64,000 nucleotides of DNA from Streptomyces buecherae (GTDB taxonomy: Bacteria > Actinomycetota > Actinomycetes > Streptomycetales > Streptomycetaceae), in assembly GCF_014295035.1 (NCBI RefSeq), contig NZ_CP060404.1, positions 8,348,501 to 8,412,500 on the forward strand, given 5' to 3'. Positions 1 through 9,381 of the stretch are shown here, piece after piece (the stretch's first letter is position 1; each line of letters opens with the position of its first letter). The notes beneath the pieces are model-generated. The model searched no databases. It was not told the origin of the DNA and worked only from the letters and a program-made list of their open reading frames with translations. Made by a program: the position numbers and the translations under genes.

Positions 1-268
1 CCTTGCCGGTCGGAAGCGGGGCGGCGGGCTCACACAGTAGGACGCACCCGCACCACCGGTCGGGGCGGCCCGGCCGGCCAACCCGCCGCGCCCCGCGCCG
101 TGTTCACCCCGCGCTCCGGGCGTTAGGGTCGCGGGCATGGAGTGCTTTGCCGCCTGGCGTACCCGCCGCTGAGATCCCGGCTTCGCCCGCTGTTCCCGCA
201 CTCGGGGCGGGCCGGGCGATGTCGTTGTGTGGCCGGTATCCGGACCTCAGCCCGAAAGGCGCACTCCC

Positions 269-751
269 ATGCTCGTTCGCGCGTTCACCCAACACGACCT
301 GGCAGCACTGACCGCTTTGACCATCGAGACGTTCCGCCCGTTCTACGAGGAGACCTTTCGCCCGTTGATGGGCGAGGTCGTCTTCGCCGTCGAGTACGGC
401 GACTGGCGCGAGGACTACCGCAGGCAGGTCGCCGAGTTGCACGCTCCCGACCGTCACGCCCATGTCGCCGTCGCGGAAGTCGACGGCTCCCTCGCGGGTT
501 ACGTGGCGTGGAACGTCGACCCGGCCCGGAGGAAGGCCGTCGTGACGATCCTGGCTGTCGCGGCCAGCCATCGCCGACGTCGCGTCGGCACCACCCTGTG
601 CGAGCACGCCTTCGCGCGGATGCGGGCCCTTGGCGCCGAGGCGGTCGAGATCGGCACGGGGGGTGACCCCTTCCACGCGCCCGCCCGGGCCCTCTACGAG
701 GAACTGGGCTGCACCGCGCTTCCCGTCGCGGTCTACTACCGACCGCTCTGA
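269..751 (+). CDS. GNAT family N-acetyltransferase
   Basis: A 160-residue single-domain GNAT protein, expected to move an acetyl group from acetyl-CoA to an amine; the substrate cannot be told. The acetyl-CoA loop is visible as ASHRRRRVGT (about residues 100-110), after the strand TILAVA, and the C-terminal ALYEELGC segment is typical of the fold. The reading frame is open further upstream, but the ATG at 269 follows a GAAAGG ribosome site and starts at the usual MLVRAFTQHD, so it is preferred. It converges on the next gene across a strong hairpin. Confidence 0.85.
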   Translation: MLVRAFTQHDLAALTALTIETFRPFYEETFRPLMGEVVFAVEYGDWREDYRRQVAELHAPDRHAHVAVAEVDGSLAGYVAWNVDPARRKAVVTILAVAASHRRRRVGTTLCEHAFARMRALGAEAVEIGTGGDPFHAPARALYEELGCTALPVAVYYRPL

Positions 752-781
752 GCCGCTCGCCCACCACCCAGTCGTCAGGGC

Positions 782-827
782 GGTGGCCCGGTGCCGGCCG
801 TGTGGCCAAGGCCGGCACCGGGCCACC
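782..827. terminator. Bidirectional hairpin terminator
   Basis: Two perfectly complementary 18-base arms (782-799 and 810-827) separated by a 10-base loop lie between two convergent acetyltransferase genes, so the hairpin can end transcription from both sides. There is no U-tract, as is usual in Streptomyces. Confidence 0.8.
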
Positions 828-832
828 TCTGG

Positions 833-1396
833 TCAGCTGAGGGTGGCGTCGGCGGCCGTGACGCCGAAGCTGACGGTCGTCGCGTCCTGGCCGAGGCGCC
901 GTAGCCCCGCCTTCTCCAGGACCCGCACCGAGGCGGGGTTGGACAGTTCCACGGTGGCGTGCACCGTGCGCACCCCCGGCGCCGTCAGGGCGAACGCCAC
1001 CAGGGCCCGGGCCGCCTCGGCGGCGTAACCCCGGTTGCGACGGGAGGCGACGACGCCGTAGCCGAATTCGAGGCTTCCCTCCGAGGGCGGCCAGAACAAG
1101 CCGATGGCGCCGACCACCAGGCCGGTCTCACGCTCGACGATCTGGCGTTGGCCGTAGCGGCCCCGGCTGTCGGGGTGGTTGGTCACGTAACCGGCGATGA
1201 CGCGGTCCCCCTCGGCGGGGAAGTCCTCGGCCCAGTGCGCGCGGCGCGCCCCGTCGACGACCGCGGTGAGGTCGTCGGCGGACCACTGCCGCAGGACGAG
1301 GCGGTCCGTGTACAGGTCGGACCCGGTCGCCGGCGTTTCAGCGGACGGACCGGAAGGACGCGCGGAACGCGAGGAACGAGCGGAACTGGAAGACAT
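833..1396 (-). CDS. RimJ/RimL-type GNAT acetyltransferase
   Basis: A 187-residue acetyltransferase of the RimJ/RimL type. The family hallmark TDRLVLRQW opens the domain near residue 30, the acetyl-CoA loop is SRRNRGYAAEA, and SNPASVRVLEKAGL is the usual C-terminal helix. Family members acetylate ribosomal protein N-termini or small amines; the real substrate is unknown. The first 25 residues are Ser/Ala-rich and probably disordered. The ATG at 1396 is preceded by GGAG at good spacing; a longer in-frame start at 1462 lacks this. Confidence 0.85.
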   Translation of the reverse strand: MSSSSARSSRSARPSGPSAETPATGSDLYTDRLVLRQWSADDLTAVVDGARRAHWAEDFPAEGDRVIAGYVTNHPDSRGRYGQRQIVERETGLVVGAIGLFWPPSEGSLEFGYGVVASRRNRGYAAEAARALVAFALTAPGVRTVHATVELSNPASVRVLEKAGLRRLGQDATTVSFGVTAADATLS

Positions 1397-1588
1397 GTGA
1401 GGCTCCTGGTCAGTGATGTCGACCGGGTCGCTCACCTGCCGCGGCGACCCGGTTCCGGGCATGCTGATGAGGCTGTTGGCCGAGCCATATTCATCAACCC
1501 CCTGGTCGTCGCGGGCGGTTCGTCGTAGGTGGCGCGCACGGGGCCGCCGCCGTCGACTGTCGAGTACGTGGCGGAGCCTAGCAAGCGC

Positions 1589-3781
1589 TCAGGCGGGTGC
1601 GACGCCGCGGTGCTGGTCAGGGTGCTCGCCGCGGCGTACGTCGGACTCGTCCGGGGCGGGGAGCCGCAGCGCGAGCATGGCGATGTCGTCGCGGCCCGTC
1701 TGCGCGGGGTGGGCCAGCAGCACGTCACAGAAGACGTCGAGGGGCTCGCCGGCGAGGGTGGCCGCGTGCCGGCGCAGCCGCTCCAACCCCTGGTCGAGAT
1801 CCTCGTCCGGCCGCTCGACCAGGCCGTCGGTGTAGAGCAGCAGGGTGCAGCCGAGAGGCAGGGGCCGCACGCTGCTCTTGCGCGGCTCCTCCGGGAACAG
1901 GCCGCCGAGCAACACGTCCTGCGCGTCGTCCAGGAAGCACGCCGCGCCCTCCCGCGTGACCAACAGGGGCGGAGGGTGGCCCGCGACGGAGTAGTTCAAC
2001 TGCCACGGCCCACCCGGCGGGCCCTCGACGCGCGCCAGGACGCAGGTGGTGGTGGACTCCTGCGGGCTGAGGACCAGCGTGTTGACGTCCAGTCGGCGCA
2101 GGATGTCGCCCGGTGGCTCCTCCCGGTCAACGGCCAGCGCGCGCAGCATGCTGCGGGCGCGGCTCATGGTGACGGCGGCGTCCAGGTCGTGGCCCGCCAC
2201 GTCGCCGATGATGAGCACGGTGGCGCCGTCCCGCAGCACGAACGAGTCGTACCAGTCGCCACCCACCTCGGCCGCCGTGGGGCTGGCCAGATAGCGGGCG
2301 GCGATGGCCAGGTCGGGCAGCTCCGGCGGCGGGGTGAGCAGGCTGTGTTGCAGGGCCCGGGCGACCTGTTGGGTGCGCTGGAGTTGCAGAGCCCGGCTCA
2401 GCGGCGCGTGCGCCCGCTCGATCAGCTCCCGCATCAGGTCGCGGTCGGCCGGCGAGAGCGGGTCCCGGTCGCCACAGACGTACGCCGCGACCACGGCCAC
2501 CACCTCGCCGTCGACCAGCACCGGCAGCAGCGCGCCGCTGTGCGCGCCGATGCGGTTCAACCAGGCCACGGTGCCCGGCGCGGCGAAGTCGGGCGGCACG
2601 GCGCCGGGCGGGAACGTGGCGTGCCGCGGCTGCCGCTCGCACACCACCCGCGCCATCGCGTGCCGCGCGCTGATGACCTCCTCGCTGCGCAGCGGCGGCC
2701 CCGGCGGCAGGCCGGGGCGCGCGACGGCCGCGCCCCGCTCCACCGCCAGCGGGCCGGCGTCGGGCTTGCACTCGGGGCCGGAGAACTCGCTGAGCAGGTA
2801 GATGCCGCACTCGTCGGCGAGCGCGGGGACCAGGACCGAGCCGAGCACGGTGAACGCCTCGCGGGCGGTGGGCGACTCCGTCACGGCGCGCGAGGCGCGC
2901 CGGATGAGCGAGCTGCGCCGCTCGGCGAGCCAGCGCTCCTCGACATCGGTGCAGGCGCTCACCCACTCGCTCACCCGCCCGCCCTCGCGCACCGGCACCG
3001 CGTGCAGCTCACAGTGTCGGTAGCCGCCGTCCGCCTGGCGTAGCCGGAACGCGTACTGGAACACCTCCGGCACCTCGATGACGGCGCGGCGCCACGAGCG
3101 GGCCAGTTCGTCGCGGTCGTCGGGGTGGGCGCTGTCCAGCCAGCCGCTGCCACGGATGGCCTCCGGGGGTTGGCCGGTGGTGCGCTCCCAGGCCGGACTG
3201 TGCTCGATGACCTGTCCCTCGCTGTCGCTCACCCACACCTGCTGGGTGAGCGCCGTGGTCAGCGACTCGTAGCGCAGGAGGGCCCGGCGCCGCTCCTCGG
3301 CCAGCACCCGGGTCTGCTCCGCCGCCGTCACCTGTTCGGTCTCCTCCACCGCGACCAGCAGCAGGCCGGGCTCGCGGTCGGCCAGCTCGATCCGGGAGGC
3401 GCTGAACGAGAGGTACCGCTGGGTGGCCCGCGCGGCATCCCCGCGCGCCGCGTCGCTCGCGCCGCCCACGGTGAAGGGGATGGCGGACGCCCGCACGGTC
3501 CGACCGGTGTGGAAGGCGTCCTCCAACAGATCCAGGTCCGCCTGCTCCCGCAGGTCGGCGAAGAGTTCGCGCAGGGGCATGCCCAGCGGTCGGTCGCCGA
3601 AGATCTCGTGGTACGCGTGGTTCGTGTACGCCAGGACCAGTCGGTCGCCGCGGTAGACCCCCACCCCGACCGGCGCCGTGTCGAAGACGTCCAGCGGCAG
3701 CCCACTGGAAGCGATCTTCTCCTCGTTCCGGTGCGAAGGCGACATCTTCGTATGATGCGCCATGATCGCCACGGCCGTCAC
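1589..3781 (-). CDS. PAS/GAF-domain SpoIIE-type PP2C phosphatase
   Basis: A 730-residue cytosolic signalling phosphatase. Two PAS-like domains lie at about 25-140 and 175-290 (HPDDRDEL and a CTDVEER exit helix), a GAF-like domain at about 300-470, and a SpoIIE/RsbU phosphatase domain at about 490-715. Metal-binding motifs are intact: GGDWYD, GDVAGHD, YTDGL and GRDDIAML. Relatives dephosphorylate STAS anti-anti-sigma factors, so a sensory input to a sigma-factor partner switch is likely. No kinase or STAS gene lies next to it. The start is uncertain: the GTG at 3781 or the ATG at 3763; neither has a convincing ribosome site. Confidence 0.9.
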   Translation of the reverse strand: MTAVAIMAHHTKMSPSHRNEEKIASSGLPLDVFDTAPVGVGVYRGDRLVLAYTNHAYHEIFGDRPLGMPLRELFADLREQADLDLLEDAFHTGRTVRASAIPFTVGGASDAARGDAARATQRYLSFSASRIELADREPGLLLVAVEETEQVTAAEQTRVLAEERRRALLRYESLTTALTQQVWVSDSEGQVIEHSPAWERTTGQPPEAIRGSGWLDSAHPDDRDELARSWRRAVIEVPEVFQYAFRLRQADGGYRHCELHAVPVREGGRVSEWVSACTDVEERWLAERRSSLIRRASRAVTESPTAREAFTVLGSVLVPALADECGIYLLSEFSGPECKPDAGPLAVERGAAVARPGLPPGPPLRSEEVISARHAMARVVCERQPRHATFPPGAVPPDFAAPGTVAWLNRIGAHSGALLPVLVDGEVVAVVAAYVCGDRDPLSPADRDLMRELIERAHAPLSRALQLQRTQQVARALQHSLLTPPPELPDLAIAARYLASPTAAEVGGDWYDSFVLRDGATVLIIGDVAGHDLDAAVTMSRARSMLRALAVDREEPPGDILRRLDVNTLVLSPQESTTTCVLARVEGPPGGPWQLNYSVAGHPPPLLVTREGAACFLDDAQDVLLGGLFPEEPRKSSVRPLPLGCTLLLYTDGLVERPDEDLDQGLERLRRHAATLAGEPLDVFCDVLLAHPAQTGRDDIAMLALRLPAPDESDVRRGEHPDQHRGVAPA

Positions 3782-3930
3782 GGAGGGTGCGCGCCGCGCC
3801 GCCGTGTGGCGCGCGCCCGGACACGCCGCGAGCCAGGCGCCGCCCCGGTCGCCCTGTGGCGCGGTCGGGCGGGGTCACGGCGCCCCCCGGCGCCGGCCGC
3901 CCGGCGCGGCACCGAAGTCCCGAGGGGGGG

Positions 3931-4908
3931 TCAGGAGGTGCTGGTCGCGAACGCGTCCACGCCCGTCAGCTCGGCCGACAGCGCCCACAGTCGCGCCGCC
4001 TGCCGCGGGTCCACGGCGTAGCCGCGCACCCCGCCGCTCATCGGCGCCGCGTCGTCGCCAGACACCTCGGCGATGTCGCAGTCCTCGCAGTAGACGCCGC
4101 CCAGGCCCGCCAGGAGCGGGGAGGTGGCCGCCCACACCTGGGTCGCCGCACCCTGCTCGGGCGTCTTGAAGCTCTCGGCCGGGGTGCCCGCCTCGTCGAT
4201 CCAACCCCGGTCGAGCATCTCCTGCCGCGTCATGTGGCGCTGGAGCGGGGTGAGGATGGCGCCGGGGTGCAGCGCGAAGGCCCGCACGCCCGCGTCGCGA
4301 CCGCGCGCGTCGAGGTGGACGGCCAGCAGGACGTTGGCCGTCTTCGCCTGCCCGTACGCCAGCCACCGGTCGTAGCCGTGGGAGAAGTGCGGGTCGTCCC
4401 AGCGGATGTCCGACAGGTGGTGGCCCGCGGACGACACCGACACCACGCGCCCACCGCCACCTGCGGCGAGCGCCGGCCACAGGTGGTTCACGAGCGCGAA
4501 GTGACCCAGGTGGTTGGTGGCGAACTGGGCCTCCCAGCCCGGGCCGACCCGCGTCTCCGGGCAGGCCATGACCGCGGCGTTGTTGACGAGGACGTCGACG
4601 GGCCGCCCCGACGCCACCACGCGCTCCGCGAACGCGCGCACGCTCGCCAGGTCGGCGAGGTCCAGTTCGTCGACCTCGACACCGTCGACGCCGGCGAGGG
4701 CCCGCTCGGCGACGGCGCGTCGCCGGGCGGGCACGATCACCCGCGCGCCGGCGCCGGTCAGGGCGCGCGTCGTCTCGCGGCCGAGGCCCGAGTAGCCGCC
4801 GGTGACGATGGCGAGGGTGCCGGTGAGGTCGATTCCGCGCAGGACGTCGTCGGTGGTGCTGCGGGCGTGGAAACCCGATCCGATGCCGCGCTGAGGTGTT
4901 GTCGTCAT
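3931..4908 (-). CDS. Short-chain dehydrogenase/reductase
   Basis: A 325-residue NAD(P)-dependent oxidoreductase of the SDR superfamily, close to the retinol-dehydrogenase-like 'oxidoreductase' group. The cofactor motif TGGYSGLG (about residue 33) and the NNAAV structural motif are present. The catalytic pair is Y and K in YGQAK, with the preceding Ser in VSVSSAGHH. The substrate is unknown. The ATG at 4908 starts MTTTPQRG; the frame stays open far upstream only because of GC bias. Confidence 0.88.
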   Translation of the reverse strand: MTTTPQRGIGSGFHARSTTDDVLRGIDLTGTLAIVTGGYSGLGRETTRALTGAGARVIVPARRRAVAERALAGVDGVEVDELDLADLASVRAFAERVVASGRPVDVLVNNAAVMACPETRVGPGWEAQFATNHLGHFALVNHLWPALAAGGGGRVVSVSSAGHHLSDIRWDDPHFSHGYDRWLAYGQAKTANVLLAVHLDARGRDAGVRAFALHPGAILTPLQRHMTRQEMLDRGWIDEAGTPAESFKTPEQGAATQVWAATSPLLAGLGGVYCEDCDIAEVSGDDAAPMSGGVRGYAVDPRQAARLWALSAELTGVDAFATSTS

Positions 4909-4975
4909 GGGCCGCACGCTATGCGTGTGAGTGCGCTCCAAGGCAAGCGACGGGCCCGGTGGGTGTGCCGGGCGT

Positions 4976-5539
4976 CTACGCGTGCAGCGGGATCTCGTAG
5001 TGCACCGTGCCGCACCCCGGGCCGTGCTCGCCGGTGGTCCTGGCGTCGAAGACCTCCTTGGCGACGCTGTCCCAGAAGCCCTGCGCGCCGGGCACGTTGA
5101 CGTTGGTGTGCAGGTAGACGCAGTCGTACCCCGTGGTCGCGGCGGCGAAGGCGCACGCCCGGCGGACCATGGCCCGGGCCAGCCCGTGCCGGCGGTGTTC
5201 CGCGGCCACGTACACGCGCACGAGTTGGGCGGTAGAGCCGGTGGGGTAGCGCTCGGCGAGCCAGCGTGGGTGGGGCGGGTGGGCCGGGCCACGGGAGAGC
5301 ACCCCGGTGGTTCCCACCACCGCGCCGTCGAGGGTGGCGACCAGGAGCAGATGGCGCGGGTCGGCCAGGTAGGTGCCCTCGATGTCGACGACGTCCGCGT
5401 GCCAGGCGGGCACGTAGCCGTAGCCGAACTCGCGGTAGAAGGTGTCCAGCATGACCCGTCGGGCGCCTTCCGCGTCCTCGGACCGGGCCGCGCGCAGCTC
5501 GTAGGGGCCCACGCGGTGGGGGGTGGTGTCACGGTGCAT
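4976..5539 (-). CDS. GNAT acetyltransferase with Zur-like upstream box
   Basis: A 187-residue GNAT protein. The acetyl-CoA loop is VAAEHRRHGLARAMV and the last segment (HGPGCGTVHYEIPLHA) is rich in His and Cys. The substrate is unknown. The ATG at 5539 begins MHRDTTPHRVG. A near-perfect 7-1-7 inverted repeat of the Zur type lies 23 bases upstream (5562-5576) and overlaps a GATAAT -10-like hexamer, so repression by a Fur-family metalloregulator, most likely Zur under zinc sufficiency, is inferred. The His/Cys-rich tail would fit a metal-linked role but does not prove it. Confidence 0.85.
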   Translation of the reverse strand: MHRDTTPHRVGPYELRAARSEDAEGARRVMLDTFYREFGYGYVPAWHADVVDIEGTYLADPRHLLLVATLDGAVVGTTGVLSRGPAHPPHPRWLAERYPTGSTAQLVRVYVAAEHRRHGLARAMVRRACAFAAATTGYDCVYLHTNVNVPGAQGFWDSVAKEVFDARTTGEHGPGCGTVHYEIPLHA

Positions 5540-5561
5540 GGCGCACAGCCTACACCCGTTA

Positions 5562-5576
5562 TGAAAACCATTATCA
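5562..5576 (-). promoter_or_regulatory. Putative Zur box
   Basis: TGAAAACCATTATCA differs at two positions from the Streptomyces Zur consensus TGAAAATCATTTTCA. It is a striking AT-rich island in GC-rich DNA. On the minus strand it reads TGATAATGGTTTTCA and contains a possible -10 (GATAAT) for the acetyltransferase gene that starts at 5539. Confidence 0.6.
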
Positions 5577-5678
5577 ACAGCGTGGGGTGCGGGTCGCCGC
5601 GCGCCGCCCCGGGCGACGCGGGTCGTCCGGGGCGGCGCGGGTCGTCCGGGGCGGCGCGGAGCGGGGTACGGCGCCGGG

Positions 5679-6929
5679 TCAGTCGGCCCCGCCCGTACCC
5701 CCGAGCGCGTTGTCCACCAACCGCAGCGCCGCCCTGGCCTGCGCGTCGGCCGCTTCGCCCGCCATCCGCAGGGTGAAGACCGCGGCGGTCGCGGCGCGCG
5801 AGCCGTCGGGCCGCACGCCGCTCTCGGAGACCGTGCCCAGATGCGTGCCACCGTGGAACCAGATGCCGTCCGAGCTGCCGCGCACCGGCCGCCAGGCGAC
5901 GCCGAGCCCGTAGCGGACCCCGCGCGCCGCGATCCAGTCCGGCGCCGGCACCGTCTGCCGCATCGCGGCGAGTTGCGCCGGGCGCAGCAGTCGCCCTCCG
6001 AACAACGCGCGCCAGAACGTGGCCAGCTCGCGGGGCGTGCTGATCAGCGAGCCGTCGGCGTAGCCGCCGAAGGCCAGCGTCGTGTCCGTCAGCCCGCGCT
6101 CGCCGGGGAAGGCCGTGTACGCGGTGGCCGTGGGCTGGGGCACGTACGGCGAGGTGCCCGGGGTCAGGGTGTGGCGCAGGCCCAGCGGCTCGATGACGCG
6201 CTCGTGCACCTCCTGGGCCCACGAGTGCCCCGTCACCCGCTCGATGATCAGGCCCGCCAGGACGTAGTTGGTGTTGGAGTAGGACCAGCGTCGCTCCCCG
6301 GCCGGGTCGTCGGCGTCGGGCAGCCAGCCGGGTGGCTGGCTGAGGGCCGCCGCGACCTGCTGACGGGGTGTCTGGTGGGAGAACCGTCCCGCGCGGTAGC
6401 CGGCGGGCGTCGGGGGCTCACCCTCGCCCGAGGCCGCCAGGTAGTCGGCCAGGCCACTGGTGTGCCGCAGCAGATTGGCCAGGGTGATACGGCGCCCGTC
6501 GTTGCCGTTGCCCCGCACCAGGCCCGGCAGCCAGCGCTCGACCGGGTCGGTGAGCGCCAACGCGCCCTCCCCGACCAGTTGCAGCGCGACCGTGGCCGTG
6601 AACGGCTTGGTGTCGCTGCCGATCCGGTAGTACGCGTCCCACGGCACCGGGCGGCCCGTCGCCAGGTCGGCGGTGCCGGCCCGGGCCGCCGCGCGACCAC
6701 CCGCCGTCTGCACCTCGGCCAGCACGCCGGTGGCGCCCGTGGCCCGGACGGCCGCCACATCGCGCTGGAGGGCCGCGTCGTGCCGGGCCCGCTCCGCCCT
6801 GCCCCGGCCGCCCCGGCGGGGCTGGCCGTCCGCGGCGGTCGCCGCCACCGGGGCGGCGCCGACCAGCAGCGCGGCAGCGGCGGCGGACACCCCGGCGCGC
6901 CGGCTGAACGCCGGCCGCGCCGCGCTCAC
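5679..6929 (-). CDS. Secreted serine hydrolase (class C beta-lactamase / D-Ala-D-Ala peptidase family)
   Basis: A 416-residue exported penicillin-binding-fold hydrolase. The N-terminus (SRRAG then a hydrophobic stretch ending APVAATAA) is a signal peptide, possibly Tat-type. Active-site motifs are in order: SDTK (SxxK), YSNTN (YxN) and HGG. Family members are D-alanyl-D-alanine carboxypeptidases, esterases or beta-lactamases; the exact reaction cannot be read. Translation starts at GTG 6929 after GGGAG, and the start overlaps the stop of the upstream peptidase gene (GTGA), so the two are co-translated. Confidence 0.88.
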   Translation of the reverse strand: MSAARPAFSRRAGVSAAAAALLVGAAPVAATAADGQPRRGGRGRAERARHDAALQRDVAAVRATGATGVLAEVQTAGGRAAARAGTADLATGRPVPWDAYYRIGSDTKPFTATVALQLVGEGALALTDPVERWLPGLVRGNGNDGRRITLANLLRHTSGLADYLAASGEGEPPTPAGYRAGRFSHQTPRQQVAAALSQPPGWLPDADDPAGERRWSYSNTNYVLAGLIIERVTGHSWAQEVHERVIEPLGLRHTLTPGTSPYVPQPTATAYTAFPGERGLTDTTLAFGGYADGSLISTPRELATFWRALFGGRLLRPAQLAAMRQTVPAPDWIAARGVRYGLGVAWRPVRGSSDGIWFHGGTHLGTVSESGVRPDGSRAATAAVFTLRMAGEAADAQARAALRLVDNALGGTGGAD

Positions 6930-8524
6930 CGCACGCTCCCGGCCGGGGCACAGATCTGGTCGGAGGCCGGCAACGCGCCGCCCCGCAGGTAGTCGTTGAC
7001 GGCCCGGTCGGCGCACGGCACGGGGCGCAGGCCCTCGCCACCGCGCCCGTACACGCCGTGCGAACGGATCTCGGCGGTGATCAGGCGCGAGCCGGTCAGC
7101 CTGCGGTGCAGCGCCAGCGCGCCCTCGTAGGGCACGTTGTTGTCGCGCCGGGCCTGGAGCATGAGGACGGGCACGTCGTTGCCGATCGCGGTGCCCGGCT
7201 CGGCGGGCCGGGTCCGCCAGAACGCGCACGGGGCGATCATGCCGTTGACGAGCGGCCCGAAGACGGGCTGGGTGGCGCGGCTGTGCCGCGTGTTCCGCCA
7301 GTACGTGGCGGGGTCTTTGGGCCAGCCGCCCGCCGGCCAGCCGCCGTCGCCGCACATGAACAGCGCCCCGCCGACCATGCTGTCGGCCAGGTCGGGGGAG
7401 CGGAGCAGTTCGAGGAGGCCCGCCAGCTCGGGGCCGGGCTCGGTCAACTCGCCGGCACCGGCCGCCACCAGGTCCCGCACGACGCTGGCCAGCATCGGGT
7501 CGTACTCCTGGTGCTGGATGAGTTGGCGCAGCAGCAGCCGGACGAGCGGGGCGTCCAGCCGCTCGCCGGCCACGCGTAGGGGGCGGTGCTCGGCGTGGTC
7601 GAGCAGCCGCTGCACGCTGGCGCGGACCGCCGCGGCCGTGGTGCCGAGCCGGTAGGTGGCGTGCCGCCGCGCGGCCCAACCCGCCCACTCGTCGAGCGCC
7701 TCCTCCAGCGGCTCGCCCGCCCGCTGGAACAGCTCGTACTGGGTGGCCGCCGGGTCGGTCGAGGAGTCGATGACGACGCGGTCGGAGCGGTGCGGGAACA
7801 ACTGGGTGAACACGGCGCCCAGGTCGGCGCCGTAGGAGGTGCCGAAGTACGACAGCCTGCGTTCACCGAGCACGGAGCGGATGACGTCCATGTCGCGGGC
7901 GACGTTACGGGTCGAGGCGTGCGGCAGCAGCGTCGCGTTGTCGCCGTGCTCCCCGCAGCGGCGGGCGGTGTCCCGGGCCGAGCGCACGGAGGACACGAAG
8001 TCCCGCCGCGGGCTGGTCGTGTCGCCGGGCGGGGCCGGCGGCGAGGCGGGCGCGCAGGAGATCGGGGTGCTCTCGCCGAGGAAGCGCGGGTCGAAGCCGA
8101 TGAGGTCGTAGCGGTCCGCGACCTCCCCCAGGGTGGGCCGCAGAGACAGCGGGTAGGCCAGCCCGGTCCCACCCGGCCCGCCCGGGTTGGCCAACAGGAT
8201 GCCGCGCCGCTCGTGCCGGTCCGCGGCCCTGAGCCGGGAGATGGCGACCTGGATCGTCCGGCCGCCCGGATCGGCGTAGTCGAGCGGCACGCGCACGCGC
8301 GCGCACTCGGCCCCCGCCGCGCGCAGCTCGGCCTGCTGCGTCGAGCAGGGCCCCCAGTCGAGTCGCTGGTGCCGGTAGGCGGCGCCCGCCGTGGCGGGCG
8401 GGTGTTGCGCGGAGGTGGCCGCGGGCGCGGGCCGGGTCGGCTGGGGGTGCGCCAGCGCGGGCACGGCCCCCGCGAGTAAGCCGGTCAGGCCGAGTCCGGC
8501 GGCGACTGTCGACGCGATGCGCAT
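6926..8524 (-). CDS. Secreted alpha/beta-hydrolase, tripeptidyl-aminopeptidase type
   Basis: A 532-residue exported hydrolase of the Streptomyces SlpD/SlpE/TAP group (S33-like). A signal peptide covers about residues 1-24 (ending VPALA). The nucleophile elbow is GTSYG; a C-terminal TAP-like domain holds ARRDNNVPYE (acid) and RSHGVYG (catalytic His). Relatives remove tripeptides or short peptides from exported proteins. The ATG at 8524 has an ideal AAGGAG site. It is the first gene of a two-gene operon whose second gene starts inside its stop codon, suggesting joint work on peptides or cell-wall stems outside the cell. Confidence 0.9.
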   Translation of the reverse strand: MRIASTVAAGLGLTGLLAGAVPALAHPQPTRPAPAATSAQHPPATAGAAYRHQRLDWGPCSTQQAELRAAGAECARVRVPLDYADPGGRTIQVAISRLRAADRHERRGILLANPGGPGGTGLAYPLSLRPTLGEVADRYDLIGFDPRFLGESTPISCAPASPPAPPGDTTSPRRDFVSSVRSARDTARRCGEHGDNATLLPHASTRNVARDMDVIRSVLGERRLSYFGTSYGADLGAVFTQLFPHRSDRVVIDSSTDPAATQYELFQRAGEPLEEALDEWAGWAARRHATYRLGTTAAAVRASVQRLLDHAEHRPLRVAGERLDAPLVRLLLRQLIQHQEYDPMLASVVRDLVAAGAGELTEPGPELAGLLELLRSPDLADSMVGGALFMCGDGGWPAGGWPKDPATYWRNTRHSRATQPVFGPLVNGMIAPCAFWRTRPAEPGTAIGNDVPVLMLQARRDNNVPYEGALALHRRLTGSRLITAEIRSHGVYGRGGEGLRPVPCADRAVNDYLRGGALPASDQICAPAGSVR

Positions 8525-8694
8525 CGTGCTCCTTCGAGGCGAGGTGGATCGTTGTCGATCACGTGGTGACGACCCGAAAGACGCTAGGAGCGTGCCCGGT
8601 GCCAGACCATCGGGCCACCTGGTCGGTGGCCCCGGGGGCAATCCCCCGGGGCGGTCGGCGGGTTGGCGGGATGCGATGCGGGACCCGCGGTCTG

Positions 8695-9147
8695 CTATGC
8701 CTGCCCCGCCCGCACCGGTGGCGGGCTCTGGGCGCCGAACACCCAGGGGGCGAGGATGACCACCCAGCCGTCCGGGTCCTCGAACGCGACGGCGCCCCGA
8801 TCGGGCCAGTAGCGGTTCGCGGCGGCCACGGGGTGGTGGCCGTGGCCGGCCAGGTGTGCCACGGCCGTCGCGACCGCCTCGGGCCCGCGCAGGTACAGCA
8901 CGAGTTGGTTCTCCGGGTGCGGCTCCGGGATGCGCGGCGGGGAGCCGTGTTGGGTGATCTCCAGGTGGACCGGCGTGTCCGGGAGCCCGAGGACGACGCC
9001 GTCGTACCCGTGGTGATCACGCCACTGGGCCAGCACGGGCAGGCCGAGGGTGTCGCGGTAGAAGGTGAGGACGTCGTCGTAGCGGGCGGTGGGCCGCGCG
9101 AACCGCACGGCGCCCACGTCGAGATGGGCCGGCCAGGAAGCGTTCAT
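8695..9147 (-). CDS. VOC (glyoxalase/bleomycin-resistance) family protein
   Basis: A 150-residue two-module VOC-fold protein. It starts HLDVGAVRFARPT and contains YRDTLGLPV in the first beta-alpha-beta-beta-beta unit; the second unit holds NRYWPDRGAVAFEDPDGW, the usual C-terminal family signature. Members are metal-dependent lyases, dioxygenases or drug-binding resistance proteins; the ligand is unknown. The start at 9147 gives the expected domain length; no strong ribosome site is seen. Confidence 0.85.
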   Translation of the reverse strand: MNASWPAHLDVGAVRFARPTARYDDVLTFYRDTLGLPVLAQWRDHHGYDGVVLGLPDTPVHLEITQHGSPPRIPEPHPENQLVLYLRGPEAVATAVAHLAGHGHHPVAAANRYWPDRGAVAFEDPDGWVVILAPWVFGAQSPPPVRAGQA

Positions 9148-9381
9148 GCGTCGATGCTGGCAGCCTCGAACGGCGTACGGCATCCCTCCTTGGCCCTACG
9201 ACCAGCGGCGGGGCCGCCCTGCGACCGCCGCCCGTGATCCCCGCGCGGACCCAGGCTCCGGCCTCCCGGCCGGGTCGGCGGCTCGGCGAGGCGATCGGCG
9301 GTCAGGGTGCCGGGCCCGCCGCGCACCGGGGCGCGGCGGGCCCGGGCCGGGGCGTCCCGGCCCGGGCCCGGGGCGGCCGGG

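Noticed and set aside
3..311. Rightward frame at the window start
   Set aside because: Arg/Pro/Gly-rich, overlaps the acetyltransferase start in another frame, no motif.
3787..5100. Rightward 437-codon frame opposite the SDR gene
   Set aside because: Low-complexity Arg/Pro/Gly/Val composition and antisense to a clear SDR.
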